The translations under genes and the position numbers were made by a program. The notes under the pieces are model-generated. The model was not told the DNA's origin and did not search any database. It was given only the letters and a program-made list of their open reading frames with translations. From CAYVAP01 sp964343195 (GTDB lineage Bacteria > Bacteroidota > Bacteroidia > J057), in NCBI GenBank assembly GCA_964343195.1, contig CAYFIR010000013.1, positions 17,210 through 81,209 of the forward strand: a stretch of 64,000 bases of DNA, in the 5' to 3' direction. Below, one piece after another: positions 10,017 through 20,300 of the stretch (the stretch's first letter is position 1; each line of letters opens with the position of its first letter).

Positions 10017-10059
10017 AAAAAAGCATCCGACCAGCGGCGATCACCTGCCGGCCGGATGC
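10017..10059 (-). terminator. Rho-independent terminator between the two giant genes
   Basis: On the minus strand, 16 bases past the stop of the dockerin/cohesin gene, GCATCCG and CGGATGC (10053-10059 and 10023-10029) form the outer stem. An inner CGGC/GCCG stem lies between them, and a run of six T (10017-10022) follows. It should end most transcripts of the upstream gene, so the downstream cohesin gene is either separately promoted or served by read-through. Confidence 0.75.
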
Positions 10060-10074
10060 CCTATTTTCAGCTCA

Positions 10075-13000
10075 TCAGTTCATCTTCTTCACATTCAGGC
10101 TTGCGGCATAGTCACCGGCCTGCATGCGGATGAAGTAAACGCCTTCGCTTACCTCGACTCCAGAGGCATTGCGGCCGTCCCACTCCAGTTCATGTGCGCC
10201 AGCGGCGTAGGTGCCGCGGAAGCTCCGTACTACCTGACCGACCGAGTTGTAGATCTCGATGGCTACTTCCTCACGCTGTCCCAGTGAGAAGTGAAGGGTA
10301 GTCGATACATCAAATGGGTTGGGCACGTTGCGTGACAGGCCATATCCTGACATCTGTCCGCCGCCGATGTTGGTTGCAGAGCCGACCGTTACTTTGCCAG
10401 CTTCAGACTTAACGGCTACTTCTTCTTCCTGATCGTTCACAGCCATGCTCCGCGTCAGAGAAGAGTTGATGCTCAGGTCGCTGCTTGCCCCCATCTCCCC
10501 TACTACACGGAAGACCAGCTCAAAGGCTACCGCGTCGTCGTTCAGGCTTACTGAGCCCCCGCTCATGTCAACCCAGGCGGTAGTCAGGTGACCGTTTAGC
10601 ACCTCATGCTCGCCATAAAGTCCCTCTAGCGCCACGTCGTTTACTGCCTCAAAGGACAGAACCGAAGGATCCCAATTAAGGGTGTACTGGTAACCCGAGA
10701 TTGACGCAAAGTCACGCACCCGAACCGGTATGGTGATCACCGCACCTGGCGCGGCTACCTGCTCCTCCATCGAGAAGTACACTTCTCCCTCTGGGGCTCC
10801 GGTACGCATGGGGTTCAGGTCCCAGCTGAAGTTCACATCGCCCAGTTTCACCCCGGTGAAGTCCTGACCGGTCAGCACACCCTGGTCACCTGAGTAGGTG
10901 CGACGGGTGTCAAAGCTCCAGGGATTCGCAGGATCAGCGAATACGTAGTCCGTGGGGATAAATACCCAGCTGGTGCCAGTGGCTCCGGTGTTCGGATCCT
11001 TCAGCGAGGGAAGGACCCCAATCGCATAGCTCGCGACACTGATCGCATCCACAATGTTCACTCCGTTTGAGTTGTCCACATCCGCGGCGATCAGCTCCCA
11101 CTGATTGCTAAATGGATTGCTCTGCAGGAAGTGGCGCAGGATACGTACCGCATCGGCTACGTTTACTCCCGCTGCCCCGTCATTGCTCTTGCTGCCTCCG
11201 ATCTCGAAGGTAGCGTTACAGGGAGGAACCAGGAAGTCAAAGCTTGTTCCGGTTTGGGTTCCCGTTACATCGCCGCTGATGTCAAAGACCGTGTTCACGA
11301 TTGGGGTTCCGATGGAGGTCTGGGCAGCACCCGAAATGCTGACCACAGGGGCATTCTCTACCGTGATCGTTGCCGTCACGGTGCCTTCATTACCGTTCAC
11401 ATCCTCTACTGACAGGGTTACCTGCTGTGCGCCAAGGGTGCTACAGTCAAAGGTATTGGGCGTGACGGAACGGGTAGCCAGGTCAAGGCCACAGTTGTCG
11501 CGGGTGCCAGTAGTCGGGTCCATGTCAAAGATGTCCCCGACGGTCAGTGTGCCGTTGCCACTCGCATCTAACTGGATGGTCACGTTGCTGAGGGCTACCA
11601 CGGTAGGCAGTTCTGTATCGTTCACGACGATGTCAAAGCTACAGGTGCTCGTGTTGCCAGCGTTATCGGTAGCGGTGAACTCAACCGTGGTGGTTCCTAC
11701 TGGGAATACATCACCGGATACCAGGCCAGCGGTGGGGACAGAACTGGTCTGCACCACGCTCAGGACTCCATTCGCATCGTTGGCACGGGGGCCTGATACC
11801 GCGCCGATCACAGGGGTAGTATAGGTCACCTCGGCGCCACATACGCCCGCGTCATTGCTCAGGGGAGCTACCGCAGGACAAACGATCTCGGGACCTTCGG
11901 TATCCACGATTACCTCCGTACCGTCGGTGGTCACCGTCGCCTGGGTCTGGTTGCCATACTGGTCTTCAACCGTGATCACGAAGGTAACCGTACCATCGTC
12001 TCCGGTCGCGATCACTTCCCTGGTCGCTGTCCAGCTAGTGCCACTACCACCGATCACGACCGGGTTGGTGCCACCTTTGGTCATGCTCACATCAGGAGTT
12101 ACCGCGGGAGCTACATCCGTTGTGAAGGTCAGGGTGATGTCATCTCCCAGGGTCGCCAGTGAGTTGTCATTGGCGTTGTTGCTGGCGATCGTCACCGTCA
12201 CAATTTCAGGACCGGAAGCGTCGATGGTCACGCCTCCATTGCTTACCGTAGGCGTCTCCAGTGCAGGATTGGCAGGATTAGTGTTGTAACCCAGGGCCGT
12301 CGTAGAACCATCTATTTCCACATCGGCTACATCGCCGTCAGCTACTGCGGGAGGAAGTGCCACTTCGAAGGTGATTTCCATGATGACTTCATCATCAGCC
12401 AGGGTCTCAGTTCCCCCTAATAACTCAAACCAGCCAAAGGTAATGGAGTTAGAGGGTACGGTACCGGTTCCAGGCTCTCCAAAGATGAAGGTAGGATTTA
12501 ACGGATCTGGCACCAGGGTGCCGTTGGGGCTGGAGACTGACTGGTAAATCAATCGGGTGTTGTCAAAGACTATGGTACCCTGAAGTCCTGCGATGTCGGT
12601 GAAGTTGTTGACAGTAACGGGGACGGTAACGGTGTTGCCTGGGCCGGCGACTTCGTTGCCTACTACGAGGTCGAGGGGGTTCTGAGGGGTGAAGTTGACC
12701 GATCTTACAGACACATCACCTGGATTGGGGAAGTCAGGCACCACTTCAAAACCATTTGGAACTCCATTTTGGGTATTAAAGGCTCCACTCACAAGATCAG
12801 TTCCATTACCGCTAATAATGGTAAATACATCACTCGCGGCTGGGGTGAAAGAACCAAAATTTAGGTTTAATACGCTACCTGCACCAAGGGAAGTAGAGCC
12901 ACCGACTGTCTGCTGATCGTAATCCGTACAAGCGGTTGTGCCACTGATATTGACATCTAATGTACCATTTACCTGGAAGTCAGAAGCAGTTATATCGAGA

Positions 13001-14946
13001 CAGGCATCTGGCCCCAAAGTACCTGCAGCAGCAATACCGAAAGTACCTGCTCCAGCACTAATGCTACCTTCACCTTGAATGGTTCCAGTAATTGGCTCGG
13101 GGCCGATAATGTCCCCTTCATTGGTGGTGACACCGCTTAATACCAGACTTGCACTACTTCCTTCCATGGTAGCTCCAGCCTTGTTAAGGACTGTCCCGGA
13201 TAGTTCAATAACTCTTCCACTTCCTGCTACCAACAAATTGGCTCCGCCTTCATTGGTGAAAGAACCTGAAAAATCAACCACACCAAATAAGGCTACGTTG
13301 TTCCGAACAGTTCCAAAGTTCACTACATCGGTACTGGCTATCGTTCCACCATTTACAGCTAAAAGATCACCAGTTCCTGAAACTGTGATGGTTGGTGTAC
13401 CACTCGTTCCGGTAATATTGGTAGCTCCCACTCCAAAGAATCCATCTACATTGATGTCGCACCCCAGGTTGATATTGGCAACATTTGTGGAGAGCCTCGC
13501 GCCCCAATTTATGGTGATTGAACCACTGCTTTGAATGTTGGTTGTAGGAGCAGGGGAACTACCGTTTCCGATGAGCAGATTGCCAAAACTACCTCCAGGA
13601 TTGCCGTTAATGTTGAGCGTAGCAAACTCAATTGTGAGTCCAGTAGCATCTACGGCATGAGGAGGTACGATTGTTACATCATCGTTGGGCCCTGGAACAT
13701 CATTGATGTCCCATGTAGTTGGATCATCCCAATCTCCGCTTTGAACACTGATAAAGGTTTTGGGAGCCGGGGGGTTGTTATCGATGATATATACGTCCCC
13801 ATTAGCAACATCGTAATCAACTACCATCCCCGCTGGGAGGCCATTAACAGTTGAAAATTGATTGTTGGTATTTGAAAGAGTAGCTCCATCAAGGATTTTA
13901 TACATTTCACCACCACCAGGCGAAGAGAAAGATCCAAAATTTAGATCCAGGATACTTCCAGGTTGGATGAAAATGGTTCCCCCAACAGTTTGCTGACCGT
14001 AATCAGTACATGCAGCAGGTCCATTTATGTTTACTGCCAATGTACCATCGATACCAAGAGCGGGCACGGTCAAACAGGCATCAGGCCCCATGGTAGATCC
14101 ATTGGCAACATTGATTGTGCTACCGGTAAAGATTCCCGATCCATCAATATCTCCACTCACCACAGATGGATCGTTGATGGTTCCATCATTGGTAACTGAT
14201 CCGGTAATAGTGATGTCACTCTGGACAGTTCCCGTAGGGCTCAATGAAGTGATGACACCACCAACCTTGTTCAAGAGGGTGCCGGAAAATGCAATGTCAT
14301 TGTATGGCAAAGTCCCTTGACCTGGATTACCAGTTTCAACCAATCCAGTCGATTCATTGACGAAGTTACCTGCAAAAGTATGGGTACCGCCAAATCCGCC
14401 TACTTTCCTGAAAGTGCCAAAGTTGACAAAGTTGACATTGGTATAGGTAACATTGGTATTACTTATGTTATTGACATTAGACATACGTCCAAGTGCCCCT
14501 GCGTTCAGGGTAATCGTAGGAGTTCCGTTGATACCAAGCATGTTGTAGGATCTGATGTCCCATATGGCACTACCCCCGAAAGTAATATCCGCTTCAAGGT
14601 TAATGGTTTCTGAAGTCCAAAGTTCACCATTAACTGTTATGGAAACACCTGAAATGGTTGATGTTGGGGCAGAACTAGCTGTGAAACCACCAATAGTCAA
14701 TCGACCATCGATTGTGAGGGTATTAAAACTGAGGGTGGTAGATATTGCCGTAAAATTTGAAATGTTACTGGGTATAACCACATCATCAGCAGCAGTTGGA
14801 ACTCCATTCGGTGTCCAGTGCAAGGGATTATCCCAGTTACCATTATTGGACGTAGCCGTTCGCGTTACGGCAAATCCCGTAACCACAAACAACAGCCCCA
14901 CAAGGAGCAGGCTCGTTCGCAGCAAGGTCGATTTCAAGTAATTCAT
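10075..14946 (-). CDS. Giant secreted protein with beta-solenoid modules, dockerin, two cohesins and T9SS type A sorting domain
   Basis: 1623 residues with a signal peptide (1-26). Two related G8/beta-solenoid-like modules (about 30-390 and 398-750) share NWDNP/DWDDP starts and ACTDYGQQTVGG-type ends. They are followed by a cohesin (755-908), an Ig-like domain, two HYR domains (1017-1198) and a type I dockerin-like segment (1252-1312). The dockerin has two Ca-loop/helix repeats: NDGAAGVNVADAVRILRHFL and DVDNSNGVNIVDA. A second cohesin (1385-1523) and a T9SS type A domain (about 1535-1623, NVPNPFDVSTTL to VYFIRMQAG) complete it. No enzyme domain is recognised. Having dockerin and cohesin in one chain suggests assembly with itself or with the neighbouring cohesin protein. 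It ends at a strong terminator. Confidence 0.88.
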   Translation of the reverse strand: MNYLKSTLLRTSLLLVGLLFVVTGFAVTRTATSNNGNWDNPLHWTPNGVPTAADDVVIPSNISNFTAISTTLSFNTLTIDGRLTIGGFTASSAPTSTISGVSITVNGELWTSETINLEADITFGGSAIWDIRSYNMLGINGTPTITLNAGALGRMSNVNNISNTNVTYTNVNFVNFGTFRKVGGFGGTHTFAGNFVNESTGLVETGNPGQGTLPYNDIAFSGTLLNKVGGVITSLSPTGTVQSDITITGSVTNDGTINDPSVVSGDIDGSGIFTGSTINVANGSTMGPDACLTVPALGIDGTLAVNINGPAACTDYGQQTVGGTIFIQPGSILDLNFGSFSSPGGGEMYKILDGATLSNTNNQFSTVNGLPAGMVVDYDVANGDVYIIDNNPPAPKTFISVQSGDWDDPTTWDINDVPGPNDDVTIVPPHAVDATGLTIEFATLNINGNPGGSFGNLLIGNGSSPAPTTNIQSSGSITINWGARLSTNVANINLGCDINVDGFFGVGATNITGTSGTPTITVSGTGDLLAVNGGTIASTDVVNFGTVRNNVALFGVVDFSGSFTNEGGANLLVAGSGRVIELSGTVLNKAGATMEGSSASLVLSGVTTNEGDIIGPEPITGTIQGEGSISAGAGTFGIAAAGTLGPDACLDITASDFQVNGTLDVNISGTTACTDYDQQTVGGSTSLGAGSVLNLNFGSFTPAASDVFTIISGNGTDLVSGAFNTQNGVPNGFEVVPDFPNPGDVSVRSVNFTPQNPLDLVVGNEVAGPGNTVTVPVTVNNFTDIAGLQGTIVFDNTRLIYQSVSSPNGTLVPDPLNPTFIFGEPGTGTVPSNSITFGWFELLGGTETLADDEVIMEITFEVALPPAVADGDVADVEIDGSTTALGYNTNPANPALETPTVSNGGVTIDASGPEIVTVTIASNNANDNSLATLGDDITLTFTTDVAPAVTPDVSMTKGGTNPVVIGGSGTSWTATREVIATGDDGTVTFVITVEDQYGNQTQATVTTDGTEVIVDTEGPEIVCPAVAPLSNDAGVCGAEVTYTTPVIGAVSGPRANDANGVLSVVQTSSVPTAGLVSGDVFPVGTTTVEFTATDNAGNTSTCSFDIVVNDTELPTVVALSNVTIQLDASGNGTLTVGDIFDMDPTTGTRDNCGLDLATRSVTPNTFDCSTLGAQQVTLSVEDVNGNEGTVTATITVENAPVVSISGAAQTSIGTPIVNTVFDISGDVTGTQTGTSFDFLVPPCNATFEIGGSKSNDGAAGVNVADAVRILRHFLQSNPFSNQWELIAADVDNSNGVNIVDAISVASYAIGVLPSLKDPNTGATGTSWVFIPTDYVFADPANPWSFDTRRTYSGDQGVLTGQDFTGVKLGDVNFSWDLNPMRTGAPEGEVYFSMEEQVAAPGAVITIPVRVRDFASISGYQYTLNWDPSVLSFEAVNDVALEGLYGEHEVLNGHLTTAWVDMSGGSVSLNDDAVAFELVFRVVGEMGASSDLSINSSLTRSMAVNDQEEEVAVKSEAGKVTVGSATNIGGGQMSGYGLSRNVPNPFDVSTTLHFSLGQREEVAIEIYNSVGQVVRSFRGTYAAGAHELEWDGRNASGVEVSEGVYFIRMQAGDYAASLNVKKMN

Positions 14947-15517
14947 GAGTTAATAAGTTAGGGGAATGAAAGGTTAAATAATGGGGTAAGAACTTGCCAC
15001 CTCCACATTTCCCCGCGCGACTCATCGCCATGAAAAATGCCTCCAGATGACACTATCAAACATAGGCCATCCGAGGTTACAAAATCCGTCAACTTGGTCA
15101 CATTTTCCGTCAATCACGAGGCAAAATTCGTCAAAAACACCCCACAGAGCCCCTATTACATAGCTCTTGCGAAAATCAAGGAGGGTAAGAGCGGAGTCCC
15201 AAAATGATACAACTATCTGATTTTCTCACAAAATGGAACAAACCCAACCCTAATTCTATTCCCTCCCTCTGATTAAAATCAAGCATCAATCCATCAATTA
15301 ATCAAGGGATATTCCCGACCCAAAAAGGATTGGTTAAAAAACACTATCCGCCTTCCGCATGAGCGCCCCCTTCATTTTACCCAACATAAAAGGCTGGTCA
15401 ATTCTCAGGTTTCCACATGACCAATGTCACCCTATGCGGTGATAGCACCTATATGTAAGATCCTACATCTCGAAGTAACATGATCTCCTAATATGTACAG
15501 GACATCAACTACTCAAA
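14947..15517. other. 571-base divergent intergenic region
   Basis: Separates the start of the dockerin/cohesin gene (minus) from the GltD-like gene (plus), so it must hold both promoters. It contains the three phased CCGTCAA-type repeats at 15081-15134. No convincing small gene was found. No clean TAnnTTTG element was found for either gene. Confidence 0.6.
15081..15134. promoter_or_regulatory. Three direct repeats of (T/A)TYCGTCAA at exact 21-bp phasing
   Basis: AAAATCCGTCAA (15081), ATTTTCCGTCAA (15102) and AAAATTCGTCAA (15123) start exactly 21 bases apart, two turns of DNA. The intervening bases are not conserved, so this is a repeated site rather than a simple tandem duplication. Spacing and core resemble binding sites of LytTR regulators (roughly 9-bp direct repeats with 12-13 bp between). 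They lie 135-190 bp upstream of the dockerin/cohesin gene. The binding protein is inferred, not shown. Confidence 0.55.
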
Positions 15518-17140
15518 ATGGATCTGCGATATAACGACCTTACTTCCCCTGCCGACCTTCAGGCACATCCCAAGGGGACCGGCCATGTAAGAAGCCAACA
15601 TGCCTGCTACGTCAACCTCCTCCCTCCCTGTAACCATGCCTGCCCTGCCGGGGAAAATATCCAGGCATGGCTGGCGCTTGCCCAGGAAGGAAAGAACGAA
15701 GCAGCGTGGAGAGCCCTGACCGAAGACAATCCCCTTCCGTCCGTAATGGGACGAGTTTGCTATCACACCTGCGAAAACGCCTGTAACCGCACAGAGATAG
15801 ACACTCCCGTAAGTATACATGCCGTGGAGCGATTTTTGGGCGATACAGCCCTGACAGAAGACTGGCAGTTTGAAAAAGCCACTCAATCATCCGGCAAAAA
15901 AGTCCTCATCATAGGGGCAGGTCCTTCCGGATTATCTGCGGCTTACCAACTGGCCCGCATGGGACATGAGGTCGAAATCCGGGACGCAGGTCCAGTTGCT
16001 GGAGGGATGATGCACATCGGCATTCCGGCCTATCGCCTGCCTCGCAACATCCTGGATGCGGAAGTCCAGCGCATTGAGAACCTCGGTGTCAAAATTACCC
16101 TCGATCACAAGGTGACCGACTTGTTGAAGGAGAAAGCAGAAGGCGGCTTTGACGCAGTCTTCACTGCTGTGGGGGCACACCTGAGCAAAAAAATCGACAT
16201 TCCGCAGCGTGACGCAGGAAAAATCCTCGACGCCATCTCCTTCCTCAAAGACGTGGAAGAAGGCGAGCCTCCCAAACTGGGCCGCCGGGTGGCCATTTAC
16301 GGCGGCGGCAACACTGCCATGGATGCAGCCCGAACCGCCAAGCGTCTGGGGTATGAGCCATTGATCATCTACCGCCGCGACCGCGATCACATGCCTGCCC
16401 ACGACTTCGAAGCAGACGAAGCCATGGCCGAAGGGGTAAAAATCAACTGGTTGCGAACCATCACCGAGATCGACGAGACCCAGTTCAAGGTAGAGGTGAT
16501 GGAATTGAACGAAAAGGGCAAACCTGTACCTACCGGAAAATTCGAAACACTGGAAGCCGATTCGCTGATCCTGGCTTTGGGACAAAATGCAGAAACCGCC
16601 TTCCTAAAAGACATCCCAGGAATCGAATTCGAATGGGACACCGTCAAGGTCGGCCCCGACATGCAGACTGGCGCACCCGGCATCTTTGCAGGTGGCGATA
16701 TGGCACCTGGTGAACGAACCGTTACCGTTGCCATCGGTCATGGTAAGAAAGCCGCTCGACATATTGATGCGTACCTCAGAGGGACATCCTATGAGAAGCT
16801 TCCCAAAAATCCGGTTGTGGGCTTCGAGCGTCTGCACGTTTGGTACAAAACCAACGCACCGCAGTCCACTCAACCGGTCAAGCCAGTAGCGGAGAGGGTA
16901 ACCGACTTCACCGAAATCATGTCCGGCCTCAGCGCCAAAGACGCCCGGTACGAAGCCAAGCGCTGCCTATCCTGTGGCAACTGCTTCGAATGTGACGCCT
17001 GCTATGCGGCCTGTCCGGAGGATGCCATCATCAAGCTAGGCCCTGGCAAGAAGTATAAAATTGATCTCGAGAAGTGTACCGGCTGTGCCGTCTGTTACGA
17101 GCAGTGTCCATGCCATGCGATTGAAATGGAGGAAGACTAG
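15518..17140 (+). CDS. GltD-like NAD(P)H/FAD oxidoreductase with C-terminal 2[4Fe-4S] ferredoxin domain
   Basis: 540 residues. The N-terminal Fe-S domain has PCNHACPAGENIQAW and CYHTCENACNR. Next come FAD-binding (VLIIGAGPSGLSAAYQLARM, near 131) and NAD(P)-binding (AIYGGGNTAMDAARTAKRLG, near 260) Rossmann motifs, as in the glutamate synthase small subunit and PreT. The C-terminus adds two [4Fe-4S] clusters: CLSCGNCFECDACYAACP and CTGCAVCYEQCPCHAI. No glutamate synthase large subunit is nearby. The next gene is pyruvate:ferredoxin oxidoreductase, so the likely role is moving electrons between ferredoxin and NAD(P)H. It leads a three-gene cluster (178-base gap to nifJ). Family assignment is firm; physiological role is inference. 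Confidence 0.88.
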   Translation: MDLRYNDLTSPADLQAHPKGTGHVRSQHACYVNLLPPCNHACPAGENIQAWLALAQEGKNEAAWRALTEDNPLPSVMGRVCYHTCENACNRTEIDTPVSIHAVERFLGDTALTEDWQFEKATQSSGKKVLIIGAGPSGLSAAYQLARMGHEVEIRDAGPVAGGMMHIGIPAYRLPRNILDAEVQRIENLGVKITLDHKVTDLLKEKAEGGFDAVFTAVGAHLSKKIDIPQRDAGKILDAISFLKDVEEGEPPKLGRRVAIYGGGNTAMDAARTAKRLGYEPLIIYRRDRDHMPAHDFEADEAMAEGVKINWLRTITEIDETQFKVEVMELNEKGKPVPTGKFETLEADSLILALGQNAETAFLKDIPGIEFEWDTVKVGPDMQTGAPGIFAGGDMAPGERTVTVAIGHGKKAARHIDAYLRGTSYEKLPKNPVVGFERLHVWYKTNAPQSTQPVKPVAERVTDFTEIMSGLSAKDARYEAKRCLSCGNCFECDACYAACPEDAIIKLGPGKKYKIDLEKCTGCAVCYEQCPCHAIEMEED

Positions 17141-17159
17141 AAGAAAGACCGCTGCGCTG

Positions 17160-17275
17160 CGAGAGGTCAGACCGTTCAGGCGCTTCCATCGCCTGAACTG
17201 CGAGAAGCGAGACAAGAAGCGAAGAGCCTATTCTACTTTCTGACTTCTGACCGCAAAGCAGTCTGACTTCTATCC
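17160..17275. repeat. Intergenic hairpin and heptamer-like repeats upstream of nifJ
   Basis: GTTCAGGCG (17174-17182) and CGCCTGAAC (17190-17198) form a perfect 9-bp stem with a 7-base loop. GAAGCGA occurs twice just after it. TCTGACTTCT occurs at 17239-17248 and again at 17262-17271. No T-run follows the hairpin, so it is not an obvious terminator. It belongs to the series of short repeats found in gaps up to 25.3 kb. Confidence 0.6.
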
Positions 17276-17317
17276 TCATTCTTCCTCAACATCTCATCTC
17301 TCAACATTCAGGAACAA

Positions 17318-20300
17318 ATGAACGACCAACATACATACGCCACCATAGACGGGAACGAAGCCGCCGCCCACGTAGCCTTCAGGGTCAACGAGGTGTGCGC
17401 CATTTATCCCATTACCCCTTCCTCTCCCATGGCTGAACTAGCGGATGCCTGGGCTGCGAAGGGCATGAAGAACATCTTTGGCACAACGCCAGAGGTAGTC
17501 GAAATGCAAAGCGAAGCAGGGGCCGCTGGAGCGGTTCACGGTTCGCTACAGGCTGGTGCACTCACCACGACCTTTACCGCTTCTCAGGGCCTGATGCTGA
17601 TGGTGCCCAATATGTACAAGATCGCAGGGGAACTGACTCCGGCGGTCTTTCACGTAGCAGCCCGGTCGCTGGCTGCGCAGGCACTGTCTATCTTTGGCGA
17701 TCACTCCGATGTGATGGCCACCCGCTCCACGGGTTTTGCCCTGCTGGCCTCCAGTTCGGTGCAGGAAGCACACGACATGGCCCTGATTGCCCAGGTCTCA
17801 ACCTTGCAGAGCCGGACGCCCTTCCTGCATTTCTTTGACGGATTCCGGACTTCCCATGAAGTTTCCAAAATAGAGCTGATCCCCGACGAGGTCATCCGTA
17901 ACATGATCAGGGACGAATGGGTCATCGCCCACCGTGAACGCGCCCTCAATCCCGACAATCCCTTCATCCGGGGTACCGCTCAAAACCCGGACGTGTACTT
18001 CCAGGCCCGGGAAACGGTCAATCCATTCTACGACAAAACTCCCGGCATTGTCCAGGCGGCCCTGGATCAGTTCGCAGAGCTGACCGGCAGGGAATATGGC
18101 CTCTTCGAATACCATGGCCATCCCGAAGCCGAGCGGGTCATGATCATCATGGCCTCCGGCTCTGAGACAGCTGTGCAAACGGCCGAACACCTGGCTGCTC
18201 AGGGCGAAAAGGTCGGAGTATTGAAAGTACGACTGTATCGCCCCTTCTCCTGGGAGCATTTCATCGATGCCCTGCCCAGGACTGCGAAAACCATCGCCGT
18301 GATGGACCGCACCAAGGAACCGGGTTCCACTGGAGAACCCCTTTACCTCGACGTGATCGCAACGCTGACCGAGGCCATCACAGCCGGAAAATGGGGCCAA
18401 ATGCCCCGTGTTACGGGTGGGCGCTATGGCCTTTCGTCCAAGGAATTTACGCCTGCGATGGTGAAAGGCGTATTTGACGAACTCCGCAAGGAGCAGCCCA
18501 AAAATCACTTCACCGTGGGCATACAGGACGATGTTACCCACACCAGCATCGACTACGATCCTACCTTCATCATTCACCCCGAGGGAGAAACCCGCGCGGT
18601 ATTCTTTGGTCTCGGGTCGGATGGCACCGTCGGCGCCAACAAAAACTCGATCAAGATCATTGGGGGCAACGGCGATGTCTATGCCCAGGGCTACTTCGTC
18701 TATGACTCCAAGAAATCCGGTGCCCAGACTGTGTCGCACCTGCGCTTTGGCCCCCAACCCATTCGCTCGCCATATTTGATCGATACAGCCAATTTCGTGG
18801 CCTGCCATCAGTTTGGATTTATGAGCAAAACCGACGTGCTCAAATACGCCGAACCAGGAGCGATCTTCCTGCTCAATAGTCCTTATGGTGCGGATGAGGT
18901 TTGGGACAAATTGCCTTTGCCTGCCCAGCAGCAGGTCCAGGATAAAAAGCTCAGGTTTTATGTAATCGATGCGTCCATTGTCGCCAAAGAAACGGGCATG
19001 GGACAGCGCATCAATACCATCATGCAAGCCTGTTTCTTTGGACTGTCTGGCGTCTTGCCTAAGGATGAAGCCATCGTCCAGATCAAAAAAGCCATTGAAA
19101 AGACCTATTACACCAAGGGCAAGGCCATCATCCAGCAAAACTTCAATGCGGTGGATCAGGCTTTGGCCCACGTGTATGAAGTGAAAGTTCCCGAGGCCCT
19201 TACCGCCCAAAATGGCATGCGCAACTGGGCTCCCGATGCGGCACCGGACTTCGTCAAAAATGTAACCGCACGCATCATGGCGGGACAGGGCGATGACCTG
19301 CCCGTGAGTGCTTTCCCTGTGGATGGCACCTACCCCAGCGGGACCACCAAGTGGGAAAAACGCGACATCGCTGCTTCCATTCCGGTTTGGGATCCAGAAG
19401 TCTGTGTGCAGTGTGGCAACTGTGCCTTTGTCTGCCCCCACAGCGTGATTCGTGCCAAATTCTACCACGAAAACCACCTGGAGGAAGCTCATGAAGGATT
19501 CCCTGCGGCTGATATTTCCGCCAAAGGTTTCCCTGAAACCAAGTACACGCTCCAGGTGTACGGTGAAGATTGTACTGGCTGCAACCTCTGCGAAGAGGCT
19601 TGCCCAGCTTTCAGCCTGACCGAAAGCGGTAAAAAAGCCATCAACCTGGTACCCAAAACGACAGAGCTAATTGAGGAGAATAAGAAAGATGTCGAGTTCT
19701 TCAAAACCCTGCCGCTCAATGACCGCAGCAGCATCGACTTTGGTTCTGTGCGAGGGACCCAATACCTGGAACCCCTATTTGAGTTCTCTGGTGCCTGCGC
19801 AGGTTGTGGCGAGACGCCCTACTTGCGTCTGCTGAGCCAGCTATTCGGCGACCGACTGATCGTGGCCAACGCGACTGGTTGTTCATCCATCTACGGCGGC
19901 AACCTGCCTACTACCCCCTGGACCAAGAACAAGGAAGGCCGAGGCCCAGCCTGGTCCAACTCCCTCTTTGAGGACAATGCGGAATTCGGTCTGGGAATGC
20001 GGGTAAGTGCTGACAAGCATTTGGCTATTGCCTACGAATTGCTGGATGAATTCAAGAATGACCTGGGTGAAGAAGCCGTTGAGCTTCTGAAGAATGCCCC
20101 ACAATCCACGGAATCCCAGATCAAAACCCAGCGGGAACGGGTGGGAGCGCTGAAAACCTTCCTGCTCAAAAATGAACGCCCCGAAGCCAAACACCTCCTA
20201 TCCGTGGCAGACCATCTGGTACGCCGCAGCATCTGGCTGGTAGGGGGCGATGGATGGGCCTATGACATCGGGTCATCTGGCCTGGACCACGCACTGGCCA

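Noticed and set aside
11105..11824. 239-codon plus-strand frame inside the dockerin gene
   Set aside because: Antisense shadow of a repetitive gene with Thr/Val-rich bias.
17174..17198. Perfect 9-bp hairpin after the GltD-like gene as a terminator
   Set aside because: No T-run follows it, and the next gene belongs to the same functional cluster; recorded as repeat only.
17798..19492. 564-codon open frame antisense to nifJ
   Set aside because: It mirrors the codon bias of nifJ, has no domain pattern and lies entirely inside a well-supported gene.
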